Source of the DNA: Manihot esculenta | Lineage: Eukaryota > Streptophyta > Magnoliopsida > Malpighiales > Euphorbiaceae | DNA: 64,000 bases | Assembly: GCF_001659605.2 (NCBI RefSeq) | Contig: NC_035162.2 | Span: forward strand, 6,653,248 to 6,717,247 | Direction of reading: 5' to 3' | Shown here: positions 1 to 13,390 of the stretch, in pieces | How positions within the stretch are numbered: position 1 is the stretch's first letter | How the letters are laid out: every line of letters starts with the position of its first letter | The notes under the pieces: generated by a model | Seen by the model: the letters and a program-made list of their open reading frames with translations, nothing else | Databases searched by the model: none | What the model was told of the DNA's origin: nothing | Made by a program: the position numbers and the translations under genes

Positions 1-147
1 AGCCCTCAACGTAATATGGCCCACCTTGCCATTTACAATCGTTTTCTATTTGAACAAAATTATTCAAAGAAATAATAATAAAAAAAAGTGTTTTTCGCTG
101 CAGCCACACGTCTAATCATATGAATTTCACGTGAGCCTTACTGCATT

Positions 148-1041
148 TTACCATTTTACCGAGTTGACAAAAGAATGACAAATATTGTCTACCGACGTCC
201 CTAGTGCATTCTCTACCGTCCGATCATCCCATTCATTTTTCAAACCTCGATTCAACCGTTGGATGAACCCCTTGCTCTGCCGCTCACATTGGCCCAGAAA
301 TTTTGCAACTGCTCTGGGGTCCCTATCCCCCAAGCAAAACTCACCAAATTCCGGCAGCTCCCACGCACCCAAAGCTGTCATGGGACCGGATCCTGCCACC
401 GTCTTTATGTATTCCACAAGGCCGTCGAGAAGCCAAGGCGGACCCTTATCCTTACCCTTGCCGTCCCATAGCCATATGCGGGACATCCCCTGTAAAGCCA
501 TTGATCTAAGGACATAATCAAGATTTTTAGCTTCATCCATTATTGATGGACTTAAAGTAATCAGGAACTCGTCGTTTGTGCTTGTTTCTACGGTGACCAA
601 TTTGGGTAGGTTGGAGCTAGACAGCCGGAGAGTGACATGGTTCACTTTCTTCTTGGGGTAGCTGATATTTGGATAAAGAATGTTCTCAACGAAAGAACTG
701 GAGCTTTGGATTAAACGAGTGGCTTTGTCGTTGGACATGTACAAGAGGGTGAAGCGTTTGCCTGCTGGAAAGTCACTTATATCATTGATTATTGTGATCC
801 CAAAGCCTTTTGATGCTTCATAATTTGCCCATATGGAGATAACTCCGATGGAAAAGATGGTGAAAAGCCGGAGAATGATGCCGAAGTGTGAGGAGAAACT
901 CTCGACAACATAATAATAATCATCTCCAGTGTTGGGTAGGGCTGGGGTGATGATAGGGGTGGCGGAGGAGGAGGAAGTTATGGTAACGGTGGTGGAAAGG
1001 AGGGGTTGACAGAGTTGTTGTTCATCCATGAGCAGCGTCAT
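148..1041 (-). CDS. Plant basic secretory protein (BSP) family protein, membrane-anchored, degenerate active site
   Basis: Single-exon frame of 297 codons, ATG at 1041, stop at 148. Residues 1-50 are Ser/Thr/Pro-rich, about 54-71 form one hydrophobic segment (probable signal anchor), and about 95-275 match my memory of the BSP domain, including the C-terminal region with an F-I-x-R-L-N motif and an N-E-W-D-D-R-T-V-E-N stretch. BSP proteins normally resemble zinc peptidases with H-E-x-x-H; here residues 183-190 read L-Q-G-M-S-R-I-W, so both histidines and the glutamate are absent while the following W-x-W-D-G is kept. This suggests a pseudo-peptidase of unknown role. It resembles the Arabidopsis At2g42900 type (from memory). 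A second Met at codon 5 could also be the start. Family call fairly sure; function unknown. Confidence 0.8.
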   Translation of the reverse strand: MTLLMDEQQLCQPLLSTTVTITSSSSATPIITPALPNTGDDYYYVVESFSSHFGIILRLFTIFSIGVISIWANYEASKGFGITIINDISDFPAGKRFTLLYMSNDKATRLIQSSSSFVENILYPNISYPKKKVNHVTLRLSSSNLPKLVTVETSTNDEFLITLSPSIMDEAKNLDYVLRSMALQGMSRIWLWDGKGKDKGPPWLLDGLVEYIKTVAGSGPMTALGAWELPEFGEFCLGDRDPRAVAKFLGQCERQSKGFIQRLNRGLKNEWDDRTVENALGTSVDNICHSFVNSVKW

Positions 1042-2759
1042 TGCTAGCCAAACATGGATTGGAGCCTAAACGAGGCTAAAAGTGTGGTCGAATGGCGCCT
1101 CCATAATAAGAAAATAGAAAAAAAAATTAATTAATTGCGGAATGAGAAGCCACCGAAAATTTTTTTTTCCCAAGCCACCGAATCTAGGGGGCCCTCAGTC
1201 CTTGCTGGCCAGAGAACATGTAAGGCATGTGCCATCGATCATTATCCATTAGGATTAAGCTGGTTCTGTGGCTATTCTACCAAATGATATTGAAATACGA
1301 ATGTTTAGAGTACATTAACAGTTTTAATTAATAATATTTATTTAAGATAAAATTTAGGAAATGAAAAATTAAAAGTTAATTTTTTAAAAAATTGAAAATT
1401 GTTTTCATCTGTCAAAGGTTATTTATTACAGTAAAAATTTTAATACGAAAAATTATCAAATTTTTTAAAGAAGAATTTAATACTAAAAAATTAAAAAAAT
1501 AATTAAAATATAAAATTTACCTATAAATAATGAAATTTGAATATAAATTTTATAATAAATTTATGCCCCTTATATGAAAATTTTACATTTTGAAATTCTC
1601 TTCTTAAAAATATTATTGGGAATCTCTAATAAACATAGAGTAATAATAAGTAAATCCAATTTAAGTCTTTCTTAAAATTTAAAATTAATTATTTTGTATT
1701 AAATATCGTTTCAAACTAAATTTAATTAAATTTTATATTTTTATTTAAAGAGTAATTTTTTATTAATTAAGTTTATATATTTTTATTAAAGAAATAAATT
1801 TTAATATAATATAAAAATTATTTTTAATAATAAAATATAATTTTTTTAATTTAAAATATAAAAAATTTAGTATTTTAATTAATATAAAAATAAAAAAAAG
1901 ATAGATGATTTTAAAAATTATAAAAAATAATATTTTATTATTAAAAATAACATCATATTGTGTGATGATTTAGTTGACTCTTAAATAAAAATATTCAGAT
2001 TTAATTGATAAAAAATTTAAATTTATTTACTCATTAAATAAAAATATAAAAGTTAATTGAATTTATAATTATTTTTATTTTTTATTGATAAGAGAAGAGA
2101 TAAATGATGACTTAAAAATTTTAAACATGTCTTATTAATCCATTTATTAAAATATAGTTAACTATTAAATAGCTTTAGATAGATTAGGATTGAATGCCTT
2201 GGATAATCACCGCCTAGACTCGCTTTGCTAATAGCCAAACGGTCCGAAATTATCCAGTTTGTTTAAACCTAATAAGATAAGACAATATTTTTTAACGGGT
2301 TTGAACATTTTTAAATTTGATAACTTTTCTCTAGCACATGTTTAAGGTGAATATCTCCAATACCAGTTATCAAACTAATAACATGATGATCTGTAAGTAT
2401 TTAACATATTTTGTTAAATTTCTTCAAATTTTTTATCTTAATTAATATTTTAAAGCGAAATCACAAAAGTATGGAAAAATATATTAATTAATTAATTAAT
2501 TATTTTTTTAAATTAAAAATTAAAAATTGAGAGATTATAACTTGATATCTGATTTGTTCAAATGCACTTATCACCAAATTAAATTTTGTGAGTATGATTA
2601 ATTAATTAATTATATAATGCTAATCATCTAATATATCTTATATGAAAAAAACAGCGATAAGGAAAAAAATGAAAATATGGAAATTGGAAGCCCAAACGTT
2701 GATTCAATTTGTTAATAATACAGAAAAAAAATTACGAAAAAATAAAGGATTTCAAACCC
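1042..2759. other. AT-rich intergenic DNA, no gene seen
   Basis: Holds the upstream flank of the BSP-like gene and the downstream flank of the GPAT gene (both minus). From about 1300 to 2700 it is very AT-rich, with runs of the TTAA/ATTAATTA type (for example 2480-2505 and 2598-2612). No frame, RNA gene or mobile element could be supported. Confidence 0.6.
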
Positions 2760-4585
2760 TTACTGGACAACGCCTGCATTACCAGCTAGCATCATGTACT
2801 TATCTTTCCTTGTAAGAGTAGTGCACTCAAATCCCAAAACATTAGCCAACTGTTTTTGGATATAATTAGCCACTTCGCAGCTTGATCTGCCTCCAGCACA
2901 GGTGAGCTCTGTGGGCAACTTCTCAAGGATATGAATTTGGTAGCAAGGTCTAGGGTTCATGAAGAAGAAAATTGGATCCAAGCATTTCAATCCACTAGCT
3001 GTTGTTCCATAAAACATGCTTACACGAGTGTTAATGGCCACAGGGACTATCTCATCAGCTAACTCTGCAAACAGTGAACTAAATCTCAACAAATATGGCT
3101 CTCTGCAAGTGGTCCCTTCAGGACAAACCACCAAGTCACCTTCACTTAACAATCTTTGCATGGTCTCCCCATCTCGTTTTCTCTCTCTGCTCAGCCTCAC
3201 TGTTTTAATGGGTGCTATTATTTCAGACATCTTGCTCAGGCTATATGTCACAGCAGTCAATGGCTTACCTAAAGATAAGCTGAGAATAACTGGGTCCAAC
3301 AGTGTCCTATGGCTGCAAACGTACAGGACACCCCTTTTGTGGCCTGCGCTTTTTGCAGGAGGGTCGCAACTTTTGACGCTTAGTTCTATTTCTACCCCAC
3401 TTTGAGTGCCCAGAAATAAAGCTAATTTGTAAGGAAGGACGACACCCACAAGGAGTCTGAAGATGGCGAGCATGAATCCAAGGGGAAGCCACATGAACAT
3501 TAGTAGAGTTGCTAATGGAGTGGGCAAGAAAGCTAGCCTACCATCATGAAATATAAGTGGCTTTGGGTATTTGTCCCTCGTCATTACTGAACTGCTCCCA
3601 CTGTTCTTGTTTTCTTCTCTGTCCACCACATAAGCTTCCTGTTACATTCACATTCAATAATCATGTAAATTACATTTCTTATTTGAGGGAAAAATAATAT
3701 TGTACATGAAACACAAGGACAGTAGATTTGCAAGTGGAGAATTCTTTGCAGAGCTTCTTATTTATTATACTTATGTTTTTGTTATTCTTGGCTATACGAT
3801 AGAGATGAATTTGTAAAATGGATATATATGTATATATTGCTGATCAGAAATGAAAATATAAATACCTTGCACAGAGAGATGAAGAGATGGTCATCAAGGC
3901 TTGAACTTCCGAGGCCTATCTCCGGCGTTTTGTCTCCAAGTACATCCTTGAGAGCTCTGTGCTTTACTAGTAAACCTGAATTAGACAGCAAACCAGTGAA
4001 GAAATTTCCAACAGTGTGCAACTCAGTGCCCATCACTTTGTTAACCCTCAAATATTCCTTAAGAAATCCTTCAACCATCACCCTAGGGACGCTTGTAAAG
4101 ACAATCCTTGACCCTGTTGAAGCCCATAACTCATAAGCCTGAAGATGAAGATTCTCTAGATAGAACTTGGGCAGAACTGCCCTACCAACACTCTCAATAT
4201 CCTTTATCCTGAGCCCACAGAAGGTGATGAAGATCATGACCCTTAACTGGAGCTCATAGTCCAAAACCCACAAAAGAGGACATGACAGCAACAGCAAAAA
4301 TGCTCTAAAAATGCTACCACCTTCGAAAGCAACTAGCATGAAATAAGGGAAGAAAGAACTGGTTCTTAACAAGCCCCCATGAATATCACACACCAATGTA
4401 TCAGACCCTCTATTCTCCAAACTGCACTTGCTCACATTAGGAAACAACTGAGCTTGCTGCTGTAACGATCTTTGAGATGGGTTCTTCAACAAGAAACCAT
4501 AGCTTCTCATCTTCCTTGCAGCCCTGTAACATGAGTTAGCTAAGAGCTGGTACGAGACCCAGTCTGCTTGCTTGAGAATCACCAT
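2760..4585 (-). CDS. Glycerol-3-phosphate acyltransferase (land-plant GPAT family, GPAT1/2/3-like)
   Basis: Two exons, 4585-3866 and 3638-2760, joined CDS 1599 bp (532 aa). The intron has a normal GT donor after a Lys codon and an AG acceptor at 3640-3639. The C-terminal half has the acyltransferase blocks: H-R-T-L-L-D (residues 350-355, the HX4D catalytic motif), C-P-E-G-T-T-C-R-E-P (412-421) and I-V-P-V-A-I-N, plus a hydrophobic stretch at 283-305. The N-terminal half is the HAD-phosphatase-like domain of this family, but the D-x-D-G-T motif is degenerate (D67-I-H-G-G71), so phosphatase activity is not expected; this argues against the bifunctional GPAT4/6/8 cutin group. The family transfers acyl groups to glycerol-3-phosphate; members feed cutin, suberin or tapetal lipid pathways. 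The subclade is my judgement and needs a tree. Confidence 0.9.
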
Positions 4586-7122
4586 ATCTGGGAGACCGTG
4601 GATTCTTTCTTTCTATGTGAATGCAGGCTTAACAAATTAAATGAAAAAGAAGGCTGATCAGTGTTTCAGTACGTGGGAGAAAGTACAAGTAAAATAATGA
4701 AGAGGGTTGTGAAGAACTAGGAAGGAAGCAGAAAATATTTATAGGAAGCATTAAAGGGCAGCAGACGAAGAAGAGAACCACAGAATTCGAGTTTGGTCAG
4801 CCACACCGCCATTCATTAATTGCAATACAACTTTTCATTACCCTGATTGGAGTTTTTTCTACTTCCACAATATCCATTGTCGCTGTTAGAATTTTAATGT
4901 CGGTACTTTTCTTTGTTTTGAATTAATCTTGAGAATTTATGATGATCCCAAATAAAACCCTGCATATAAAGTATGGACACTGCAAGCTTTTTCAAAATTT
5001 TTCTCTTTTGAACAGCAAGAGTGCATCAACATGCACATTTTACGTGATTTTTTTTCCTTACAGGCATGGCATTAGTGATGGGTGGTAGGTTGGCTTGTTG
5101 GTGACCGACGTCTTTGTGAGTTAGTGGATTTTGTTTGAAATTTTCTGTGTTTGTTGGCGTTCAATTCTCATGCAATTACAATCGGAACGCGTGCAATCTT
5201 TCAAGGCGAGCCTTGAGGTCCATGCAGTCCAGGTTCTTGTGCTTGTGAACACACCATGTGGATACTTTGAAAGTTGGGAAACTCTATCAACCTTCCTTCA
5301 GGCCTCAACCCATCTGGAGTTAGATGACCCATATCCCATCTTATTCATTTGACTTTTTTAGGCGGTTCGAAACTCCTAACAATCGGCAATTTTCGACTAT
5401 GACTTTTTGGCCTTTACAACTTTTAGTAATAATAGTAACAATCAGCCACACTTCAATTATGCTAGTTTTGAGATCACATGGTCACTTCTTATATTCTTTA
5501 TTCAAATAATTTCATTGCGGCCTTTAATTAACTACCAAACCCATATCCTAGCACTAGGCAGAGGAAAATCTCAGAAGTTTTTGGTGAAATGCCGTTGAGC
5601 TAGCTTCCAAAGTTAGCGTAAAACTAATGCTTCCTGGATTTGATTTTGGACATTTGATATTGTCATGCATATGGTTCGAAAATGAAAATTATTTGATTCA
5701 AATACATATACAAACACACATCTTTTGTGTTGAGATCATAAAAAAAAGAGTGACATGGATCCATTATGAAGAAACTACATGGATCAATGTTATGGCTTTT
5801 TGAGAAACCTGGAAGCTTCCAGAACAGGTTTCATGAAAAATTCCCTTATTACTTGTTGGGTAGATCCTTCATCATTTCATTTTGATGAGTTTTATTACTG
5901 TGAGTTTTACTCCAGTAATAATAGACTCAATTAAAAAACAGTGTTTATGAAAAGAATTTCATGATGTAACTTTGTTTTTTATAATAAATAAGATCTATGT
6001 ACTATGTAGGGATTGGGGAGTAAAATTTAAAATCTCTCAGATTTATTTAAATGCACTTACCATCATATTGAATGATATTTGTTGTGATTTATTTTAGTTG
6101 GTATATGTACGTAAAAAAATAATACGGAAAAACATAAATAAGTTTTTAATTTTTTTTATCAAAATTTAAATAAGCCTAATTTATAATTTTTAGTGAAATA
6201 AATAATGAATTTTGTATTTAATTCAAAATAAGTCATGAGTTAGTAAAATATTTTATTAATAATTTAAATAATAAAATAATTTATTTTTTTATTTTAAAAT
6301 AAGTAATTTTAATATTTATATTTACAAAAATAATATTTTATTAAACTACAACTTATTTAAATTTTTTTAGTTAAAAAAATTAAATTTATTTATACTTCAT
6401 TAAGCTATACATGAGCTTGTATATTTATTGAACTTATTTAAAAAATTTTATAATATAACGTTTATTATATTCATTAATTTTGATAAATTTCATTTAAATT
6501 TCACTTATAACTATTGATTTGCATGCAATAATTATATATATAACCGTTATTCTAGGAGAATTTTGATATCAAATGCTTTAGAAAAAAAAAAGAAAAAAAG
6601 ACCACGAGTCAGTGAGAAGCTCCGCCACTGGGCTTGAAGAGGGCGGCAACCCGCGAAAATAATAACAGAAAAGAAACAGGAGCCCCGGTTTCCAGTTACC
6701 GCTCTCAATTCTTCTCACAGTTCAAAAGGAGAAAAACGTATTCTGTTACTTTTGAAAATCACAAAAGCAGCGGCAGTAAGCAGCAGCTATTTAGCGAAAA
6801 AAAAAAAAAAAAATAGCTTCATCTTCAGAAAGAAAAGAAAAGCCAGTTTTCAGTTGCTCATTTGTTTATGCGATAAAGCAAAAGCACTAAATCAAAGAGA
6901 TCCATTCTTTTCTTGCTATCTGAGCAATTACTTTGTCCCACTCCTCACCCAAAGTATCTCTTTCCCAATGGCTTCTCTCTTTTATACCAAAACTAACCAT
7001 TGCATACTCCCCACCGTTTTCAATTCTCTCAAACCCCAATTTGCCGTTCTTTTGCTTTGCGTTTCTATCTTCACTGTCAAATTTGTAGCAGCCATCGTAA
7101 TTCTGGCTGTGATTGATTCCCG
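4586..7122. other. Divergent intergenic region between GPAT (-) and callose synthase (+)
   Basis: About 2.5 kb that must carry both promoters. Short frames at 5131-5598 have no family resemblance. 6080-6560 is AT-rich. 6590-7122 is richer in coding-like composition and is probably the callose synthase leader, with purine runs at 6580-6600 and an A-run at 6800-6812. An ATG at 6968 opens a frame that overlaps the main start (see findings). Confidence 0.5.
4736..4743 (-). promoter_or_regulatory. TATA box of the GPAT gene
   Basis: TATAAATA on the minus strand about 150 bp upstream of the GPAT start codon, a plausible distance for a plant core promoter with a leader of about 120 nt. Position and consensus only. 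Confidence 0.5.
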
Positions 7123-10100
7123 ATGGCTAGTTCCAGCGGGACCAAAAGCGACGGGGGACCTCCGCGCTCGCTGTCTCGGAAGATGACTCGGGCTCAGACA
7201 ATGATGGTCAATTTGCCCGATGAGGATTCTGCCTTCGATAGTGAACTTGTCCCGTCTTCTATGTCGGTTATCGCTCCCATTCTTCGGGTAGCAAATGAGG
7301 TTGAGAAGGACAATCCCAGAGTTGCTTATCTATGTAAGCTCCTTTTGCCTTTTCTCCTTTATTTTCTTGTTGTATCGTTTTTTTTTTTTAACTTTTCTTT
7401 TTTTGCTCTACTGTCAAAAGAAGAAACAAATAATAGTTGGTTGTTGCTGTGGTTATTAGTTGAGTCAAGTGTCATTTACTATTATTTGAATCTTAATGTG
7501 AAAATGGAAAATAGATAATTTTATTAAGAAGGTCATTTTAAAAAAAAGCTAAAGTGATATTGTTAAGCTCCACCTGCAAATATAAGTGAACTTTTACAGT
7601 GAAACGAAGAAATAATGAGTGGCTTCATTTAACACCTGCAAGTGAACCAGCAGTTTTGGTTTGTTAACAAGGACTTATCAGAATAGAATCTCTGGGATTG
7701 TCGTTTAAATCAAATTCCTAAATATCTAATGATCATTACAAACCTAGCAACTAGAATAAATTTCCAATATCTTGCATTACAAAAGATATATTTGACCACT
7801 GTTGTATTAAAAATTAAAACTGGAGTTACTTTAAAGAAAAAAGATTAAACAGGAGTATATCAAACCTTAAATTTCAAAAAGCCTCAAAACAACAACAACA
7901 ATAACAAACACAACAACAATGATATCAACAACAGCAATAACAATAATATTTGTCATTATCTTTTTTTTTTTTTTTTTTTTTTTTTGTGGGGGGGGGGGGG
8001 GGCTGCTGCCCTTAAGATCTTTCCAAAAATGTGAACTAATTTGTTAAATCAATGGAACATTAAGTAATTTCACAGAAAATGACATTTCAAAACCGTAAGT
8101 TAGTATTCTGACTTTATCATAACTTGACAAAAATGTATTGAACCCACTGCTGAGTGCTGACCGTGTAGGCTATACTCATAAGTCATACAAGAAAAGTTTC
8201 ACCACTTTTCTTTGGGTAATTTTCTCTTCAGTTTAACTTAGTTTGAAACAAGGTAAAAGATATTGAGTCCAAAAAGTCCAAATGTTCATGGTTTTCATTA
8301 TTGCAAGGACTATTGCTATTATTTTATATCTAACATTCTTCGCTTTGTCTTTTGTTGGAGGTGAATGTCTGATATCTCTGGTACCTTTTATTTTTTACAG
8401 AGTTTTGCATATTATTTCCAAGGTTAATTTGTTCTACATTAACAAATTTGGTGAAAGTTTGCCTCCTAATATGTGTGTCCCATTGTGATGGTGTGACCAA
8501 GGACATATATGTATTGAATATTTTGTTTATTGGGATGGTCGAAAATAAACTTCTTGATATGTCTGGTGAACAAAGAGGAAAGTTACTTTGGAGATCCATT
8601 ATGTTTATGGAATTCTTTTGTGTAGGCATTGATTGTGGTGTTTGAAAATTGTAAAGATCAATTTTCGTACAGATAATTACTTCAGGATAATGGCTTATTT
8701 TTATAGTTGTTCTACTTCTATATCATGGACCAAGAAACGGGTTTGTTCTTTTGGTGTTCTATCCTTTCAGATGATTCAGTTCCCATTTCATTTGATTTCC
8801 ATATGCAAGGGCTTTACTTTGATTCTATTTTATGATTTTTTATTTGAACTTCTACAGTAGACCTTGTTATCTACCTTTTAGCACATGGGCCTGCTTGTTT
8901 GCAGGAAAGTTGTGATAAAGTGTACATATGGAGCGTTTGCACCATTTTTTTTTGCAGACATTTGTCTTAACCATGGACAATAGTAGCGTGTAAAAATATC
9001 ATAAGCACTTTAAAACCTAACCAAAATTTCTTAGTGCAGTGGATTCAGTTAGCTTATCATGATTTCTTTGTTTGTAAAGTAGGGAGATATCATTTCCTAA
9101 GAAAATAAATCAAAGACTGGTCTTGCATTTCCCCTCTTACTATGTTTGCATTACATGCTACATTTAATTTACATTCATAATATATTGTTTGCTGATTTTG
9201 TGACATTGCTGAAGATGTATAATGTGTGGTAAAAAGTCCCTGTTGCTTTGCCAAAATTTTACTTTTTGTCATTCCCTTAACATTGTTATTCTTTTATCTA
9301 ATTAGGTCGCTTCCATGCTCTTGAGAAGGCTCACAAGATGGATCCATTCTCAAATGGACGTGGTGTTCGCCAGTTCAAGACCTATCTCTTGCATAGGCTT
9401 GAAAGGGTAAAACTGATTCACCATAATCTGATTCTTTTGTTAGACAGTGATCCATTACTGAGCCATTTGTTGCTGAATATTTCATTTTGTTTGGTGTTAT
9501 TTCCTAGGATTCCAGCAATATTTGTTTGTGGTGTTCTGAATTGTTTTCATTTGGACAGTAATCTAGGACAGCTTGCAAGTTACAAATTGCAATTTAGGGC
9601 TCATTTATTTGAATAGCATGAAAGGAAGTAAAGTACTTAAAAAGTAGGATTGATGAGGGAGTAGTTAAGTATGCAAATAAACAAGGACAAACAGGAATAT
9701 GGCCTGTTAGCTGCCCAAATTTGGCACTGTGAATTCAGAGAAGGGACGGAAGTGAATATTGAGTTTTTTCAGATTAACTGAATTGATATAGGATTAGGAT
9801 ATGATACTTTATGAAGTGTAGGTTTTTTTTGGCCAAATGACAAAAATAAAAAATCAAAATTTGTGTTCATTATCAATTTTAGCCAAACTTTTTTATTTTA
9901 TCCTTTACTACTTAGAAACTTTCACATTTACTTCCATACATACACTAGCACCAAGGAGGAGGGAGCAATTATATCACAAGGTGTAGTACTTATAATCAGA
10001 GGTGTCTTCTCTGAATGAAAGGTCTAGGTTTAGATTGTACCACCAATTAGATAAGGGAGCAGTCTTGGCTTTCCTTGGAGTTCTGTGCCATTTCATCTAT

Positions 10101-13100
10101 GCTCCTAGTCTCATGGAATTGGCTTTTAATTTGAATAACGGTTTAGATTCCAGAGTAAACTTCAGTTCCATTAACAAGGACAAACAAGAGTCTGCAAGTA
10201 TATATTGAGAATTATGAAATGGATAGACAGTTTAGCCTCATTACAGATTCCTAATAGATGACGAGTAACATATTCATTTTATTAGACATATACTGAATGA
10301 ATTTCTTGGCCTTTTATTTTTTCATCATGTCTTATTGATTGTTCATTTCCAATTTCTAGAACAAAATCTGGGTTATATTCACGGTTGCCAAGATGAAAAG
10401 TGTTTTAGATCTTTGGAATTTTCTTCATTGCAGGAAGAAGTTGAAACACAACGTCAGCTTGCAGGAACTGATCCAAAAGAAATCCAGCTGTATTACCAGA
10501 AATTCTATGTAGAAAACATAAAAGAAGGCCAATATGTGAAAAAACCGTGAGTCGTTATCTCCAATTAGCCTATTTTCCTTCTGTACAATTGTTTGAATGC
10601 CCAAGTTTTACTAAACACATACAGCATCCTGATCTTTGGTTTTTGCTAACTCTTGAAGGGAAGAGATGGCTAAGCTCGTTCAGATTGCGGCAGTATTGTA
10701 TGATGTGCTTATAACAGTCGTACCTACTTCAAAAATTGAAAATGAGGTTTGATTTGTATGATTTTATATATGGGAACAACATTTTAAAGCACCTGTTTGC
10801 ACGTGGAATAAACTTAAGAAGTGTTAAACTAATTTTTTTTCATCACAGACACAAAGATATGCACGAGATGTTGATAGTTTGAGGGAACAGTATGAGCATT
10901 ACAACATTCTTCCACTGTATGCTGCAGGGATAAAACCTGCAATTATGGAACTTCCTGAGGTTGGACATGTGTCTTATTTGGTTCTGTTCTGTTCTTTGTA
11001 TATATTAATTAATACCTAATTGCCTAGAAGCCATCACGGTTATCCCTTTTACTTCTTAAAAGTGTAGATCAAAGCTGCACTCCACGCACTACGTAATGTG
11101 GAAAATCTTCCCATGCCCAGAATCAGCCTGGCACATGATGCCCACCATGATGTGCAAAAGGAAAGGGTTAAATCAGTAAATGACATCCTTGATTGGCTTT
11201 CATCTGTTTTTGGTTTTCAGGTGCGTTTCACATTGAGTTGATCTTTTGTATTTCTTTTTATATTTGCATCTGTTGCGCAGAGGCTTTGGGGCTTTATTTG
11301 TGAGCTTGGCTAGCTTTAAACCTAGTCTGCACTCATAGTTACCTGCTAACCTCTAAACTGCTTGAAGGATTTGCAGTCTTTAATTTTGATCTCTCTGAGT
11401 GAAGAAGCGATAGACAATTGGTCATGGTGTCACTTAATAATGTAGGAAATCTAAACTGAATTATTGTTGTTTCAGAAGCAAGGTAAACCTTACCCATAGC
11501 AAATGATGAAGTCTACGACTAGGAAGTGCCAGAGTCAATGTATTTTTTCGTGAAGGGCTATGGAAATTTAGGATCATGAGATTTCTCCATGATATATTAT
11601 TTCCAAAAGCATTGTTCTAGGTTCTGAACAAAACACAAGAACAATATGCAAAATAGTTGTTTTCTATGGAACTTCACAATCTGTATTAATTCCTTTTATA
11701 TATACATATTAAAAACAACTTATGCTCATATTTGGTGTCACTTTTCTAAAGTTAATTCTCAAATAAGGTTTAAATTTGGAAATACAAAAAGGCGCTTTAT
11801 GAGTTTGTATGCTTCATTATTTTTAATCATGGGAAACACTATTCGTAAATGTTGTTAGATTCTGTAATGGTTGGAATTTGGATCCATGCTTCCTTTGGAT
11901 TTCACTTAATATATAACATGGATTTCATTGGTACCCCTGAGCTTCCACATGATAAGTTAACTGACCTCTTATTCTCATAACAAGTCAACTTTATCGGCAT
12001 GAGATTTTTGTTTCAATTATTACTCCTTGTTTTATCATACTGTATGAATTCCAGTGAAATAAATGTCAGTTTATCTAACCACATGTTATTGTCCTATCTG
12101 TTCCTGTGGATCAAAATCAAAGAGAGGGAATGTGGCTAATCAGAGGGAGCACCTTATATTGCTACTAGCCAATATTGATGCAAGGAAAAGGAGCCTTGAA
12201 AATTATTCTGAGGTAAAACTCTTAATTGAAAATTGCTTTGTAATTCGTTTGAAATAATTCTTCTATTTCCTCTGCAGCCTATAAGTGCCTTTTCTTTTTT
12301 TCTTGGGTATCTTTGTGTATCATTCATTTGATTAGAAGCTAATTGCAGCTTGATAGTGGCACCATAGAGCAGTTGATGGATAAAATATTTAAGAACTATC
12401 GTTCTTGGTGTGACTATTTGCGTTGTGAATCAAATCTAAGGTACTTTTTTTTTCCAATATCAGAGTGTTTCTTGAATTACAATAGGTGTGATATCTTAAT
12501 TTAGTTGTTTTGCTTTTGGTTCTGCAGGTTTCCCCAGCGTTCTGATAGACAACAATTAGAGCTTATCTACATTGGTCTTTATCTTCTCATATGGGGTGAA
12601 GCTTCAAATATTCGCTTCATGCCAGAATGCATTTGCTATATCTTCCATAATGTGAGTTTGTTAGTTACCTTCCTGAAATACTGTTGTGTTTGATTATCTA
12701 TTAAACCAACTTAAGGCAACAAGTTACGTTAAAGATGATATCATAATTTTCATTATTTTGGAAAATGTTTACCTTTCTTTTGTTTTTGTATAAACAAAGT
12801 TGTATATTTTTGCTGGTACTTACTATATCTTAGACTTCAGATGGACATTTTTCTTGGATGTAATATGTTGATTGTGTTTCTCATATCCATTAATTTGAAA
12901 GTAATGCTTATTCCTCTCTTCATGCGTAAGATGGCCTATGAGGTTTATGGAATATTATATAGCAATGTGCATCCTGTTAGTGGAGAGACCTATGAGACAG
13001 CAGCTCCAGATGATGAAGCCTTCTTGAGGAATGTTATAACTCCAATTTACCAGGTTTTGCGTAAGGTATTTCAATGTAATCCGCTGTTTGTTTTATTCAT

Positions 13101-13390
13101 TACCTCTTCTTTTCTATGTATGTTATGGAAAATGATTTTATTTCATGTGAAAAAGGAATCTAAGAGAAATAAAGGAGGCACAGCAAGCCATTCAAGATGG
13201 AGAAATTATGATGATTTGAATGAATACTTTTGGTAGGAATCTTGAATGGTAAATTCTATTTCTTTAGTTAAGTTGGAAAACTTGCTGAACTCCTCCATCT
13301 TCTAGGTCTGACAAATGTTTCAATCTGAAATGGCCAATGGACTTGAAAGCAGATTTTTTTGTTCATGATGAGATGTCACCTGTAAATGAG
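7123..13390 (+). other. CALS6: Callose synthase coding exons 1-12
   Basis: Exon coordinates: 7123-7333, 9306-9406, 10434-10546, 10659-10746, 10849-10959, 11068-11220, 12123-12212, 12349-12440, 12528-12651, 12931-13065, 13156-13232, 13306-13390. All introns here are GT-AG. They encode the N-terminal cytosolic region up to the conserved [12 protein letters not shown] block. Intron 1 (1972 bp) and intron 6 (902 bp) are the long ones. Intron 12 (13391-14664) has a simple AT tract near 13610 and a CA-rich tract near 13990 and no recognisable gene. Confidence 0.88.

Noticed and set aside
5131..5598. Overlapping short plus-strand frames between GPAT and callose synthase
   Set aside because: No motif, no splice context, and several frames overlap, as expected by chance.
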